From contig JADLBT010000481.1 in assembly GCA_020847555.1 (NCBI GenBank), positions 1 through 35,351 of the forward strand: a stretch of DNA of 35,351 nucleotides, read 5' to 3'. The stretch comes from Gemmataceae bacterium. Its GTDB lineage: Bacteria; Planctomycetota; Planctomycetia; Gemmatales; Gemmataceae. Positions 16,022-24,584 of the stretch are shown one piece after another; position 1 is the stretch's first letter; the number at the start of each line of letters is the position of its first letter. The translations under genes were made by a program, and so were the position numbers. Under the pieces are notes generated by a model. The model ran no database searches and was not told where the DNA came from. It saw nothing but the letters and a program-made list of their open reading frames with translations.

Positions 16022-17176
16022 ATGCCACGCTGCGCATCAATTCTTGTCCTGCCCGTTGTCGCTGCTATCACTTTCACGGACGCCGGCGGCCCGGTGCGGC
16101 AGGACATTCAGACAATCCTGAAGCAGGGTCGCGGAACGCCGCAGGGCCGGGCGGCCTGGGACCGGCTCAGCGACGGCGGGCCGGAGGTGCTCCCCGCGCT
16201 GCTGGAGGGGCTGAACATCCCGGACACGGCCGCCGCCAACTGGCTGCGCACCGCGTTCGATCGCGTCCTCGACCGAGCCCTGGCGAAGGCCGGCAAGGGC
16301 ATCGACGTGGAGCGCTTGCTCGCGTTCGGGAAGGATCCGAAGCACGCCGGCCGGGCGCGCCGGCTGGCCCTCGACGCCGTCGAGCGGTTGCGCCCGGGGA
16401 CGGCGCGCGAGCTGTACCGCGGCTGGCTGGAGGATCCCGAGTTTCGGTTCGAGGCGGTGGCGCTCGCGCTGGAGGCGGCCTCCGAACTGAGCAAGCGGGG
16501 CGAGAAGGGACCGGCCATCGCAGCATACCGCAAGGCGCTCGCGGCCTCGCGCGACATCCCGCAGGGACGCGCCGCGGCGGCCGGCCTGCTCGATCTGGGC
16601 GAGCCGGTGAGCGTGGCCGAACACCTTGGCTTCCTGATGGACTGGTATCTGATCGGCCCGTTCGACGCCCACGGGATGAAAGGGTTCACGACCACCTACC
16701 CGCCCGAGAAGCAGGTGGACCTGAAGGCGAAGTACGCGGGCCAGGACGGCAGGCCGCTGCGCTGGGTGCGCTACCGGGTGCGCGAGCCGGGACCGAGGGG
16801 GAGCGCCAGGCACATCGCGCTGGTCAATCTGCGGGAACGCGACGCGCTCGGCGACGCGGACGACGCGGTCGCCTTCGCCTACACCGAGGTCATCGCCCCG
16901 GCGGCGCGCGCGGTCGAGTTCCGCGGGGCGGCGGACGACAACTTCACGGTCTGGGTGAATGGCAAGCGCGCGTTCGGGTTCGAGGAATACCGCAACGGGG
17001 TACGCTTCGACCGGCACCGCTTCCGCGTGCCCCTGCACGCCGGCCGCAACACGGTCCTCGTGAAGGTCATCCAGTCGCCAGCGAACGCCGAGCCGAACTG
17101 GGAGTTCCTGCTCCGCGTCGTGGACGACACCGGCAAGGGCGTTGGGTTGAAAAGCGGGCTGCCTGCCGTACCGTGA
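16022..17176 (+). CDS. Secreted hypothetical protein with C-terminal jelly-roll-like domain
   Basis: This 384-residue protein begins [20 protein letters not shown], a likely signal peptide. Residues about 25-200 are helical and Ala/Leu/Arg-rich, with HEAT/TPR-like spacing ([20 protein letters not shown]). The C-terminal half contains [16 protein letters not shown], a phrase common in planctomycete secreted proteins. It then has AAEFRG-type and [20 protein letters not shown] segments, a beta-sandwich pattern like the carbohydrate-binding parts of glycosyl hydrolases. ATG 16022 is chosen because the signal peptide starts there; the frame is open back to 15893. No catalytic motif is visible. It lies divergent from acs and is followed on the same strand by two more genes. 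I do not recognise a named family. Confidence 0.75.
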   Translation: MPRCASILVLPVVAAITFTDAGGPVRQDIQTILKQGRGTPQGRAAWDRLSDGGPEVLPALLEGLNIPDTAAANWLRTAFDRVLDRALAKAGKGIDVERLLAFGKDPKHAGRARRLALDAVERLRPGTARELYRGWLEDPEFRFEAVALALEAASELSKRGEKGPAIAAYRKALAASRDIPQGRAAAAGLLDLGEPVSVAEHLGFLMDWYLIGPFDAHGMKGFTTTYPPEKQVDLKAKYAGQDGRPLRWVRYRVREPGPRGSARHIALVNLRERDALGDADDAVAFAYTEVIAPAARAVEFRGAADDNFTVWVNGKRAFGFEEYRNGVRFDRHRFRVPLHAGRNTVLVKVIQSPANAEPNWEFLLRVVDDTGKGVGLKSGLPAVP

Positions 17177-17190
17177 CGGCGGGGTGCAAC

Positions 17191-17317
17191 CTCTCCCTCC
17201 GGCCCCCTCCCCTGCGAGGGGAGGGAGAGAAGAAGGGATGTAGCGCCTTCGTGATCATCCAGACGTTTGCGCTACGCTTCACCCCTCTTCCCTTGCAGGG
17301 AAGGGGGGCCGAGGGGT
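17191..17317. repeat. Pair of GC-rich hairpins before the 150-aa membrane gene
   Basis: Two palindromes are present. One (17191-17229) has outer arms CTCTCCCTC/GAGGGAGAG and inner CCCTCCCC/GGGGAGGG pairing. The other (about 17281-17317) pairs ACCCCTC with GAGGGGT around TTCCCTTGCAGGGAA. They lie between the stop at 17176 and the ATG at 17335 and resemble the CCCCTCCC-type hairpin repeats of high-GC planctomycetes. A role in termination or mRNA structure is unproven. Confidence 0.6.
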
Positions 17318-17334
17318 TAGATTCAACCCACCAA

Positions 17335-17787
17335 ATGAGACCAGACATGCGCGACGAATTCTTTTTCTTCTACATGCTCCGCGGGGGATTCGGCGGCCAG
17401 GGGTTCGACTGGCTGACGGTCCTCTGCCTGTTCCTGGTGGCGCTGTTCATGGTGGGGCCGCAGCTGCTCGGCCACCCGCTCAGCGGCCGCGCCCGGGCGT
17501 GCTTCGTCGGCACGACCTGGATCCTGGTCGTCAAGCTGTTCCTGCACCTGATCCAGACGCTGCTGATCGGCCTGGACATGTTCAACAACATGGTCGGCAG
17601 TCGGGGCGGCGGCGGCGGGCCGGGGCAGTTCGGGCTGACCGCGGTCGTCATGCTCTTTTTCCCGGTGATCGAGGGGATGCTGTTCGTCCTCGCGGCGGTG
17701 CTGTTCGTCGCCGGTCTGCCCGGCATGGTCCGGCAGAAGGACCAGTGGCAGCCCGAGACGCCGCGCCGCGAGGAGGAGGAAGCGTGA
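17335..17787 (+). CDS. Small membrane protein (150 aa, three TM segments)
   Basis: The protein starts MRPDMRDEFFFFYMLRGGFG and has three hydrophobic segments: about 25-44 (WLTVLCLFLVALFMVG), 57-80 (FVGTTWILVVKLFLHLIQTL) and 99-127 (LTAVVMLFFPVIEGMLFVLA). Between the second and third is a Gly-rich loop (SRGGGGGPGQ), and the tail is acidic (RREEEEA). The frame is open from 17173, but that part is repeat-derived, so ATG 17335 (or 17347) is the better start. The stop overlaps the next gene as TGATG, which shows translational coupling to the PQQ-type protein. I do not recognise the family. An accessory membrane component working with the propeller protein is possible but not shown. Confidence 0.75.
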   Translation: MRPDMRDEFFFFYMLRGGFGGQGFDWLTVLCLFLVALFMVGPQLLGHPLSGRARACFVGTTWILVVKLFLHLIQTLLIGLDMFNNMVGSRGGGGGPGQFGLTAVVMLFFPVIEGMLFVLAAVLFVAGLPGMVRQKDQWQPETPRREEEEA

Positions 17788-19004
17788 TGCGCCGGACGGC
17801 CATTCCTGTGTTATTCCTGGCGCCCGCCCTCGCCCTCGCCGGCAACTGGCCCGGCTGGCGCGGCCCCGACGCCGACGGGCTGACCGCCGAGACGGGGCTG
17901 CCGGTCCACTGGTCACGGACCCAGAACGTGCGCTGGAAGGTGCCGACGCGCGGGGTTGGGGTGAGCAGCCCTGTCGTCTGGGGGGATCGCGTCTTCCTGA
18001 CCGCCTCCGAGGGCCGCCTCAACGACCAGCTCCACGTCTACTGTCACCACCGCGCCGATGGCCGGCTGCTGTGGCACACGCGCCTGTTCGGCTCAGCGCC
18101 GACCGACCTGTACGCGCCGGGCGGCATGGCCGTGCCGACGCCCGCGATCGACGGTCAGCGCCTGTACTGCCTGTTCGGGACCGGCGACCTGGCGTGCCTC
18201 GATCTGGACGGCCGGCCGGTGTGGATCCGCTCCCTGGCCGAGGAGTACGGGCCGTTCCGCAACCGCTGGGGCATGGGCACCTCGCCGATCCTGGTCGGTG
18301 ATCTGCTGATCGTCCAGGTGGACCACTGGAGCAGATCCTACCTCCTGGCGGTCGAGGCCCGGACCGGGACGAACCGCTGGAAGACGGACCGCGCGGCGGC
18401 GGTCAACTGGAGCAGCCCGCTGGCGGTGCGGACGAAGGCCGGCGTGCAGCTCGTCACCATCGGCACGCACCGCGCTGACGCCTACGACGCCCGCACCGGC
18501 AAGGAGCTGTGGTACGTCACCGGCCTGCATCAGCAGTGCATCCCGAGCCCGGTGGCGGAGGGTGACCTGGTGTTCCTCGCGTCCGGAGAGGGGGCGCTGG
18601 CCGTGCGCCTGGACGGCAAGACCGGCGACCTGACCGGGAGCAACGTCGTGTGGCGGAACCGGAAAACGGCCCCATTCGTGCCGTCGCCGACCGTCTACCG
18701 CGGGCTGGTGTACATCCCCGGCGACAAGGGCGTGGTGACGTGCGTGGACGGCGCAACGGGCCGGCAGGTGTGGAAGGAGCGGCTGGGCGAGCAGTACCAC
18801 GCCTCGGCAGTCGCGGGGGACGGCAAGCTCTACTTCGCGAGCAAGGAGGGGGTGGTGCGCGTGGTGGCGGCCGGGCCGGAGTTCCGCGTGCTGGCCGAGA
18901 ACGACATGGGCGAGCAGCTTATCGCGTCGCTCGCCGTGTCCGACGGCGACCTCTTCATCCGCGGCGCGAAGCATCTCTTCTGCATCGGAGGCACGGCGCC
19001 GTAA
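17787..19004 (+). CDS. Secreted PQQ-type beta-propeller repeat protein
   Basis: This 405-residue protein starts MRRTAIPVLFLAPALALAG, a signal peptide, then NWPGWRGPDADGLTAETGLP, the usual opening of planctomycete PQQ-like quinoprotein repeat proteins (WPxWRGPxxDG). Repeats of the type DARTGKELWYVT and DGATGRQVWKERLGE recur about every 45-55 residues and should form a seven- or eight-bladed propeller. Catalytic residues of true PQQ dehydrogenases are not evident, so it may be a binding or scaffold protein outside the cytoplasm. ATG 17787 is fixed by its TGATG overlap with the preceding stop and the signal peptide. A palindromic element at 19021-19050 separates it from the convergent DUF1501 gene and may terminate both. 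Confidence 0.9.
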   Translation: MRRTAIPVLFLAPALALAGNWPGWRGPDADGLTAETGLPVHWSRTQNVRWKVPTRGVGVSSPVVWGDRVFLTASEGRLNDQLHVYCHHRADGRLLWHTRLFGSAPTDLYAPGGMAVPTPAIDGQRLYCLFGTGDLACLDLDGRPVWIRSLAEEYGPFRNRWGMGTSPILVGDLLIVQVDHWSRSYLLAVEARTGTNRWKTDRAAAVNWSSPLAVRTKAGVQLVTIGTHRADAYDARTGKELWYVTGLHQQCIPSPVAEGDLVFLASGEGALAVRLDGKTGDLTGSNVVWRNRKTAPFVPSPTVYRGLVYIPGDKGVVTCVDGATGRQVWKERLGEQYHASAVAGDGKLYFASKEGVVRVVAAGPEFRVLAENDMGEQLIASLAVSDGDLFIRGAKHLFCIGGTAP

Positions 19005-19020
19005 GTGAAGGTGGGGTAAT

Positions 19021-19050
19021 AAAGCCCACGGGTGGCGTCCCGTGGGCTTT
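19021..19050. repeat. Dispersed palindromic element, single hairpin at a convergent junction
   Basis: A 30-base near-perfect palindrome, AAAGCCCACGGGTGGCGTCC followed by CGTGGGCTTT. It lies exactly between the plus-strand PQQ-type gene (stop 19004) and the minus-strand DUF1501 gene (stop 19062). It carries A- and T-runs at the two ends, so it could act as a bidirectional terminator. It is half of the two-hairpin element seen elsewhere. Confidence 0.85.
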
Positions 19051-19061
19051 GTGGGCTCCTC

Positions 19062-20393
19062 TTACCCCATCAGCTCACGGATGGGGGTGGGGTCGCTGAC
19101 CAGGTGGGCCGGCCGCCCGTTGGGCGTGTAGAGCATCTTGTCCGGGTCGATGCCGAGTTTTTTGTAGACGGTCGAGGCGAAGTTCTCCGGCGCCAGGACG
19201 CGCTCGACCGCGGCGAACCCGCGCGCGTCGGTCGCGCCGACCACCTGCCCGCCCGGCGTGCCGCCGCCGGCGAACAGCACCGACATCGCGTTGGACCAGT
19301 GGTCGCGTCCACCGCGACTGTTCACCTGCGGCGTGCGCCCGAACTCACCGAGGGCGATGACCATCGTGGTGTCGAGCATGCCGCGCTGCGCCAGGTCGTC
19401 GATGAGGGACGCGATGGTCGCCTCGAAGGCTGGGAGGCGCCGCGTCAGGGCCGAGAAGATCTGTTCGTGGTGGTCCCAGCCGCCCTCGTAGAGGGTGATG
19501 AACGGCACGCCTGCCTCGACCAGCCGCCGGGCCAGCAGGGCGCGCTGCCCGAACGAGGTGCGGCCGTAGCGCTCGCGGACACGCTCCGGCTCGCGCTGGA
19601 TGTCGAACGCGGCCTGGGCCTGCGGGGACGTCACGAGGTCATACGCCTGCTGGTAGTGCTGGTCGAGGGCCGCGGCCGGGTCGCCCGCGGCGCGGTCGTT
19701 GATGCGCTGCATCCGGTCGAGCTGGACGCGAACCTCACTCCGCGCGTCGAAGCGCCCGCTCTCCAGGCCGCGCGGCAGGGCGACGTCGCGGACCCGGAAG
19801 TCGGCCGAGTTCGGGTTGTCGGAAACGACGAAGGGGGCGTACCGGGCGCCGAGGAAGTTGGGGCCGCCGGAGCGCGACATCGACGGCATCGAGAAGTAGG
19901 CGGGCAGCCCGGCGGGGGCGCCGCGCTCGTGCGCCGTCACCGACCCGAGGCTCGGGTGGAAGCTGACGAAGGCGCCGCACCCGACCGGGATGCGCGGCGG
20001 AGCGCCGGTCATCATGTAGTGGTTGCCGGCGCCGTGGTTGCCCTGGTTGTGGCGGATCGAGCGGACGACGGCGAGCTTGTCGGCGATCGCCGCCAGGCGG
20101 GTCATGTGCTGCGCGAACTGCACACCTGGGATGCGTGTCGGGATGGCCTGGAACTGGCCACGGATCTCGGCCGGGGCGCCCGGCTTGGGATCAAAGGTTT
20201 CGTAGTGGCTCGGCCCGCCGTCCATCCAGATGAGGATGCAGCTGCGCGCCTGGGCGGGCGGCGCGGTCGAACCCGGGGCCGCCTGCGCCTTCAGCCGCAG
20301 GGCGTGGGCCAGGCCGCCACCGAGCATGGCCCCGAGGCCCAGCTTCAGGCAGTCGCGGCGTGTCATTCCGCTGCAATTCTTGTGCAAGGTCAC
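19062..20393 (-). CDS. DUF1501 family protein (planctomycete, sulfatase-like fold)
   Basis: This 443-residue protein belongs to DUF1501. It has a twin-arginine type N-terminus (TRRDCLKLGLGAMLGGGLAH, Arg12-Arg13). Then come SCILIWMDGGPSHYETFDPK, VVRSIRHNQGNHGAGNHYMM, VPFITLYEGGWDHHEQIF and IALGEFGRTPQVN, with the Asp/His/Glu residues conserved in the alkaline-phosphatase/sulfatase-like fold of this family. The function is unknown. I choose the GTG at 20393 (VTLHKNCSG) because GGGGGAG stands five bases before it and many relatives carry a TLHKNCSG-like start; ATG 20366 is an alternative. It follows the DUF1549/DUF1553 gene on the same strand with a palindromic element in between, a pairing typical of planctomycetes. 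Confidence 0.93.
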   Translation of the reverse strand: MTLHKNCSGMTRRDCLKLGLGAMLGGGLAHALRLKAQAAPGSTAPPAQARSCILIWMDGGPSHYETFDPKPGAPAEIRGQFQAIPTRIPGVQFAQHMTRLAAIADKLAVVRSIRHNQGNHGAGNHYMMTGAPPRIPVGCGAFVSFHPSLGSVTAHERGAPAGLPAYFSMPSMSRSGGPNFLGARYAPFVVSDNPNSADFRVRDVALPRGLESGRFDARSEVRVQLDRMQRINDRAAGDPAAALDQHYQQAYDLVTSPQAQAAFDIQREPERVRERYGRTSFGQRALLARRLVEAGVPFITLYEGGWDHHEQIFSALTRRLPAFEATIASLIDDLAQRGMLDTTMVIALGEFGRTPQVNSRGGRDHWSNAMSVLFAGGGTPGGQVVGATDARGFAAVERVLAPENFASTVYKKLGIDPDKMLYTPNGRPAHLVSDPTPIRELMG

Positions 20394-20411
20394 AGCACTC
20401 CCCCCGCATCC

Positions 20412-20481
20412 AAAGCCCACGGGCTGCGTCCCGTGGGCCAGGTCTCAGCACTCTGCCCACGGGACGCAGCCCGTGGGCCTT
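20412..20481. repeat. Dispersed palindromic element in the DUF1549-DUF1501 gap
   Basis: Arms 20412-20438 and 20455-20481 (27 bases) are complementary except one position, with core GCCCACGGGCTGCGTCCCGT. It carries the GCTGC variant of the family core, and the linker CAGGTCTCAGCACTCT lacks AGCGCT. It fills the 96-base gap between the DUF1549 stop (20490) and the DUF1501 GTG start (20393), just 5' of the DUF1501 ribosome binding site. Confidence 0.85.
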
Positions 20482-20489
20482 GGCGCTTG

Positions 20490-22949
20490 TTAATCCTTGA
20501 ATACGAACTCAGGTGTATTCAGCAACGCCCACAGGATGTCTTCCGTCGCCCGGCGCCGCGTCGCGCCCGGACGGACAAACACCTGCTGACACGTCCGCTG
20601 CTCCTCCGCGGTCGGAAGGCGGCAGTACGTTAGCAGATACAGCTCCTCCACGATCTCGGCCGGCGTCTTCTTGCTGGCGGCCAGCTGCGCCGCCCGCCCC
20701 TTGTCGCTCGTCACCTTGGCGTGCAGCCCCGGCGCGTTCATCAGATGCAGCGCCTGTACCACCGTCGTGTCGGTCGTGCGCTCGCACGGCGGATCCTGGT
20801 TCGGGTCGGGCCGCCCGAAGCTGTCCAGGAACACCGACTGGGAGCGCACCGTCCACAGCTGCATCGCCCGCGACCCCGGCGGCATGGCGGCGAACGTCTC
20901 CGGGATGCCGGTGATGTCGCTGACCGCGTCGAGCAGCACCTCGGCGCGCAGCCGCTGCCGGTAGTGCCGCGAGTAGTTCCGCGTGTCGCCCACGTTGCGC
21001 TCGTTCGGCAGCGAGTCGAGCCCGTAGACGTGCGACGTCATGATCGTGCGCAGCAACTTCTTCTGATCGTACCCGTGCTTGCGGAAGTCGTCGGCCAGGG
21101 CGTCGAGTAGCGGGCCGTTGCTCGGCGGGTTGGTCGCGCGCAGGTCGTCCACCGGATCGACCAGCCCGCGGCCCATCAGGTCCGCCCACACCCGGTTCAC
21201 CTGGACTTTCGCGAAGTACGGGTTCTCGTCGCTGACGACCCACGCGGCCAGGGCGCGGCGCGGGTCGGTGCCCTCCGGGATCGGCGGTGCCTTGCCGAAC
21301 AGCGGGCGCGGCGGCAGCACCTTGCCGCTGACCGGGTGTTTCACCTCCCCCTTCGTCGCGGTGAAGAAGACCTCCTCGCTGCCGGAGATGGGCGGCGACA
21401 GGCCCGTCCCCTTGCGGGCGATGCGGGCGAAGTAGGCGGCGAAGCTGTAGAAGTCGTGCTGGCTCCAGATCTCGAACGGGTGCTGGTGGCACTTGGCGCA
21501 CTCCAGCCGCACGCCCAGGAACAGCTGGCTCACCATCGTGGTGATCTCGTCCGGCTCCCGGCGGTCTCGGAACACCGTCACCGCCCCGTTGCGGAACGTG
21601 CTGCCCTGGGCGGTCAGCAGGTCGCGCACGAACTCGTGGTACGGCCGGTTGCGGCGGAAGTTGTCGCGCAGCCAGTTGTCGAGGTTGAACACCGCCTTGA
21701 TGCCGACCCGGTAGGGGTTCGGCCGCAGCAGGTCGGCCCACTTGTTCGCCCAGTAGTCGGCGTATTCCGGACGCTCCAGCAGCCGGTCGATCAGCCGCTC
21801 GCGCCTGTTCGGGGCCGGGTCGGCGAGGAAGGCGCGCGTCTCCTCCGGCGTCGGCAGGCGGCCGAGCACGTCGAGGTAGGCGCGGCGGTGGAACTTCACG
21901 TCGTGGGTGGAGCCGCTCGGCGTGATGCCGAGTTTCTGCAACTTGTCCCAGACGAGCCCATCGATGAAGTTCTGCCGCGGCAGCGTGGCGTAGACGCCGG
22001 CTGGCGCGGGGTTGGGCAGCGGGATCGTGATATTGCAGACAGCAAATTTCTCCATGAACCGGGCCATGATCGCCGCCTCACCCGGGACCGGGCCGGCCCT
22101 GATCAGCCCCTCGTCGCTGACGGACGCAATCGCGCTCTCGTTCGACTGGAACATCGTCAGGTGCGTCACGTCGCGCGTCGATCCGTCTGTGCAGTGGGCG
22201 GTCACGATCAGCGGTTGCTCGCCGCGCGGCAGCAGAAGTCGCTCGGTCGGCGCGACGGTGATGCGCTCCACGGTCGGAGCGTCGGCGGGCGTCCGCGGCG
22301 TGCCGGACGCGAGCCAGCGCTGCAGCGCCTCGTACTGCCCGTCGCCGGGGATCAGTCGCCGCCCGCCGCCGTGGGCTATCTGGCCGCTGCCCTTGAGCAG
22401 CAGCAGGCTATTCTCGGGCGAGGCGGGGAAGATGCGGCGGCCGCGCGCCTCCTGCGTGATGGCGCGGAAATCGAAATCCGGATCGAACCCGAGCAGGGAC
22501 AGTTGGAACCCGTTCTGACCCCGCGACTTGCCGTGGCAGGGGCCGGAGTTGCAACCGGCGCGGGTCAGGATCGGCTGAATGTCCGTCTCGAACGTCACCG
22601 GCAGGGGGCGGGTGCCGTCCTTCACCTGGACCGTCGCCCGGGCCTCGCGGCCGCCCACCGTCGCGACCACCGTGCCCGCCCCGTCGCCGACCGGGGTGAC
22701 GACCCCCTCCGGGCTCACCTGCACGACCGCGGGCGTTTCGCTTCGGAAGCGCGCGGCGCGAGTGCGATCGATGGCCTTGCCGCTCTCGGTGACGGTCACA
22801 AGCAGGCGCTGGCGGGCGGCCTGGCCGTGCAGCGTGAACGAACCGGGCGAAATCACCGGGGAAGCGGGCGGCTGGGCAGCCGCCGGCCCGGCGAACGGGT
22901 GGCCGAGAAGGAGTGTACTCAGAAGGAAGGCGGAGCCGGTTACACGCAT
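20490..22949 (-). CDS. DUF1549/DUF1553 protein with Ig-like (BIG2) domains
   Basis: This 819-residue secreted protein starts MRVTGSAFLLSTLLLGHPFA, a signal peptide. The order is: an Ig-like BIG2 domain (about 75-110, SPEGVVTPVGDGAGTVVATV), the cytochrome-like PSCyt1 segment (AGCNSGPCHGKSRGQNGFQL, 131-150, a CX4CH site), a second BIG2 domain (about 245-320), DUF1549 (PSCyt2; YLDVLGRLPTPEETRAF, with CAKCHQHPFEIW as a CXXCH site), and C-terminal DUF1553 (PSD1; KVQVNRVWADLMGRGLVDP, LNTPEFVFKD). These proteins are numerous in planctomycetes and always near DUF1501. A role in handling extracellular polymers has been proposed but not proved. ATG 22949 is chosen for the signal peptide; the Shine-Dalgarno is weak, and the longer ATG at 23042 is unlikely. 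Confidence 0.95.
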   Translation of the reverse strand: MRVTGSAFLLSTLLLGHPFAGPAAAQPPASPVISPGSFTLHGQAARQRLLVTVTESGKAIDRTRAARFRSETPAVVQVSPEGVVTPVGDGAGTVVATVGGREARATVQVKDGTRPLPVTFETDIQPILTRAGCNSGPCHGKSRGQNGFQLSLLGFDPDFDFRAITQEARGRRIFPASPENSLLLLKGSGQIAHGGGRRLIPGDGQYEALQRWLASGTPRTPADAPTVERITVAPTERLLLPRGEQPLIVTAHCTDGSTRDVTHLTMFQSNESAIASVSDEGLIRAGPVPGEAAIMARFMEKFAVCNITIPLPNPAPAGVYATLPRQNFIDGLVWDKLQKLGITPSGSTHDVKFHRRAYLDVLGRLPTPEETRAFLADPAPNRRERLIDRLLERPEYADYWANKWADLLRPNPYRVGIKAVFNLDNWLRDNFRRNRPYHEFVRDLLTAQGSTFRNGAVTVFRDRREPDEITTMVSQLFLGVRLECAKCHQHPFEIWSQHDFYSFAAYFARIARKGTGLSPPISGSEEVFFTATKGEVKHPVSGKVLPPRPLFGKAPPIPEGTDPRRALAAWVVSDENPYFAKVQVNRVWADLMGRGLVDPVDDLRATNPPSNGPLLDALADDFRKHGYDQKKLLRTIMTSHVYGLDSLPNERNVGDTRNYSRHYRQRLRAEVLLDAVSDITGIPETFAAMPPGSRAMQLWTVRSQSVFLDSFGRPDPNQDPPCERTTDTTVVQALHLMNAPGLHAKVTSDKGRAAQLAASKKTPAEIVEELYLLTYCRLPTAEEQRTCQQVFVRPGATRRRATEDILWALLNTPEFVFKD

Positions 22950-23092
22950 GGCAGGGACCGGAACAGAGTTCTCGGCGATTAACCAGGTAGGATTCGGGGT
23001 CGATGCGGCAGGTGGCGCGATCGGGTGAGTTCCGGGCGCCATTCTCTGTAGAGTATACTCGCTGCGGACCGTTTAGACAGCGCCTTTTCCGC

Positions 23093-23164
23093 AAAGCCCG
23101 CGAGGTGGCGCCCCGTGGGTGGAGCGCTGGCGATTTGCCCCACGGGGCGCCACCCGTGGGCTTT
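23093..23164. repeat. Dispersed palindromic element, imperfect two-hairpin copy
   Basis: Starts AAAGCCCGCGAGGTGGCGCC and ends GCGCCACCCGTGGGCTTT, with the linker GGAGCGCTGGCG in the centre. One arm differs by a base insertion from the family consensus. It lies between the secreted unknown (stop 23187, minus) and the leader of the DUF1549 gene. Confidence 0.8.
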
Positions 23165-23186
23165 CCAGGAATCATCAGGCCGATGC

Positions 23187-24470
23187 TCACGGAAGGGGTA
23201 CGTCGGTGAACCGATAGGGCACCGTTAGCTCGACCATGCGTCCGGAGGTGCGATAGTGCAGCGTCCAGTCGGCCAGGTTGCCGAAGGCCACTCCCGGGTT
23301 GCCCTCCGCGGTGAAGGAGTAGCGCACCACCGTCCGGGTGGCGGTCGATTTTTCGGGAATCGGTTCGGCGTCCAGCGCGGTGAGCCGGAGTCGCTGTTTG
23401 CCGCGCTGCAGCCACACATCGTTGTGGACCAGCGAACGCTCCACCAGTGCCTTCTCGTGGCTCTCGAAGGACGGTCCGCCGGGAGGCGCGTCGAGGGCGA
23501 TCTCGAAGCTCCATCGATCCGCGGCCTGTTCGACGTCGGTGACGCGCACGCCGACACCGTCCTGGATCTGCGGTTTCGTTTTGGGCAGGCCGGTGAACGT
23601 GAAGGTCAACAGCTTGCTTGGCACGACGACGACGAAATGCCCGCGGATCTCGGCGATCGCCTGCACCGACCGGGGCGGCGCGGGGACGCGAAGCGTGGTT
23701 TCAAACGCGAGCGGAGCCTCGACCGCCGTCCGCCCCTGCGTCGGAGTTTCCGCACGCGCCTCCTTCCCCTCCCGGTCGGCGGCGAACCGGACCGCCGCCG
23801 TACCGGGCGCGACAAAGAGCGGATGGAAGCGCGGCTCCCAGGCCAGGTCGAGCTTCACCTGACAGGTGTGCAGCCCCGTCTCCAGGTCGCGGCTCACGGT
23901 CACCCGCTTGACAGTCGTGCGGAACGCGCCGGCGTGGCTTACCGGCAGCGCCTCCCGCGGGGCGCCGGCGCCGGTCAGCGCCGGGTGCCCGCTGCCCTGG
24001 TAGAGGGCGACACGCGCCCCCGCCGCGCCGGCGATCTGGTCGAGTGCTTTCCAGAATGGGATCTCCTTGCCGGTGAACGTGACCACCGGCTCGCCCTTGA
24101 CCGCCGGGAACGGCTCGACGGGGAGCCCGGTCTGAGCCTGGAGTTGCTTGAGCGCCACGCTGACTGGAAGAGTGCCGGTCGTCGGGGTGAAGGTGCGCGG
24201 GAGGAACTCCTTCAGGGTGGAGCGGACCGTTGCCAGTCGCTCCGCCCGCGCGCCCTCGGCGGAGCCGGGGAGGTAAGCGAGGATGTCGGGACCGAGCTGG
24301 AGGAGCGCCTTTTCTGCGGCAACCTGCGCCGCCGCGTCCTCGGCGCCGAGTTGCTCGATCAACTGCTTCACCTTCGCCTGCAATGCCCCGCTCTCGGGCT
24401 GCGCCGCGGCCAGGGTCCAGCCGAGCAGGGTGACGAGGCAAGCCGAGAGGAAAAGCGCGCGGGGGAGCAT
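23187..24470 (-). CDS. Secreted hypothetical protein (427 aa)
   Basis: The protein starts MLPRALFLSACLVTLLGWTL with a likely cut after LAAAQ. Residues 25-90 are helical and Ala/Leu-rich (VKQLIEQLGAEDAAAQVAAE), like HEAT repeats seen in planctomycete secreted proteins. From about 95 onward the protein is beta-rich, with TTGTLPVSVALKQLQAQTGL and GKEIPFWKALDQIAGAAGAR, resembling secretin/STN-type short-repeat domains in composition (inference). The last part (YRTSGRMVELTVPYRFTDVP) is also beta. There is no catalytic motif. ATG 24470 fits the signal peptide. I do not recognise a named family. It lies on the same strand as the DUF1549 gene but is separated from it by a repeat. Confidence 0.75.
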   Translation of the reverse strand: MLPRALFLSACLVTLLGWTLAAAQPESGALQAKVKQLIEQLGAEDAAAQVAAEKALLQLGPDILAYLPGSAEGARAERLATVRSTLKEFLPRTFTPTTGTLPVSVALKQLQAQTGLPVEPFPAVKGEPVVTFTGKEIPFWKALDQIAGAAGARVALYQGSGHPALTGAGAPREALPVSHAGAFRTTVKRVTVSRDLETGLHTCQVKLDLAWEPRFHPLFVAPGTAAVRFAADREGKEARAETPTQGRTAVEAPLAFETTLRVPAPPRSVQAIAEIRGHFVVVVPSKLLTFTFTGLPKTKPQIQDGVGVRVTDVEQAADRWSFEIALDAPPGGPSFESHEKALVERSLVHNDVWLQRGKQRLRLTALDAEPIPEKSTATRTVVRYSFTAEGNPGVAFGNLADWTLHYRTSGRMVELTVPYRFTDVPLP

Positions 24471-24540
24471 CGCGTCGGCCTCCGAGGGTGGGCACCGCTT
24501 CGATCTTAGCCCCGCCGGCGCCCGCCCGCAAGCGTGCCGG

Positions 24541-24566
24541 CTCGCACTCGCGGCTGGTAACAGATC
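24541..24566. repeat. Second copy of a CTCGCGGCTGGTA element
   Basis: The 13-base core at 24547-24559 matches 13826-13838 exactly, and the bases after it (ACAG) agree too. As at the acs locus, it lies immediately downstream of a minus-strand gene (CobT stop 24585). A small dispersed repeat or 3' mRNA element is likely; two copies are too few to be sure. Confidence 0.4.
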
Positions 24567-24584
24567 AGTTTGCGCTCGCGGGGG

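Noticed and set aside
14241..16040. A 599-residue frame overlapping acetyl-CoA synthetase on the same strand
   Set aside because: Out of frame with the real gene, Arg/Pro-rich, no domain.
20490..22949. The CX4CH site (CNSGPCH) as a mutated haem site
   Set aside because: This form is, as far as I recall, usual in BIG2-containing DUF1549 proteins, so it is not a special feature of this gene.
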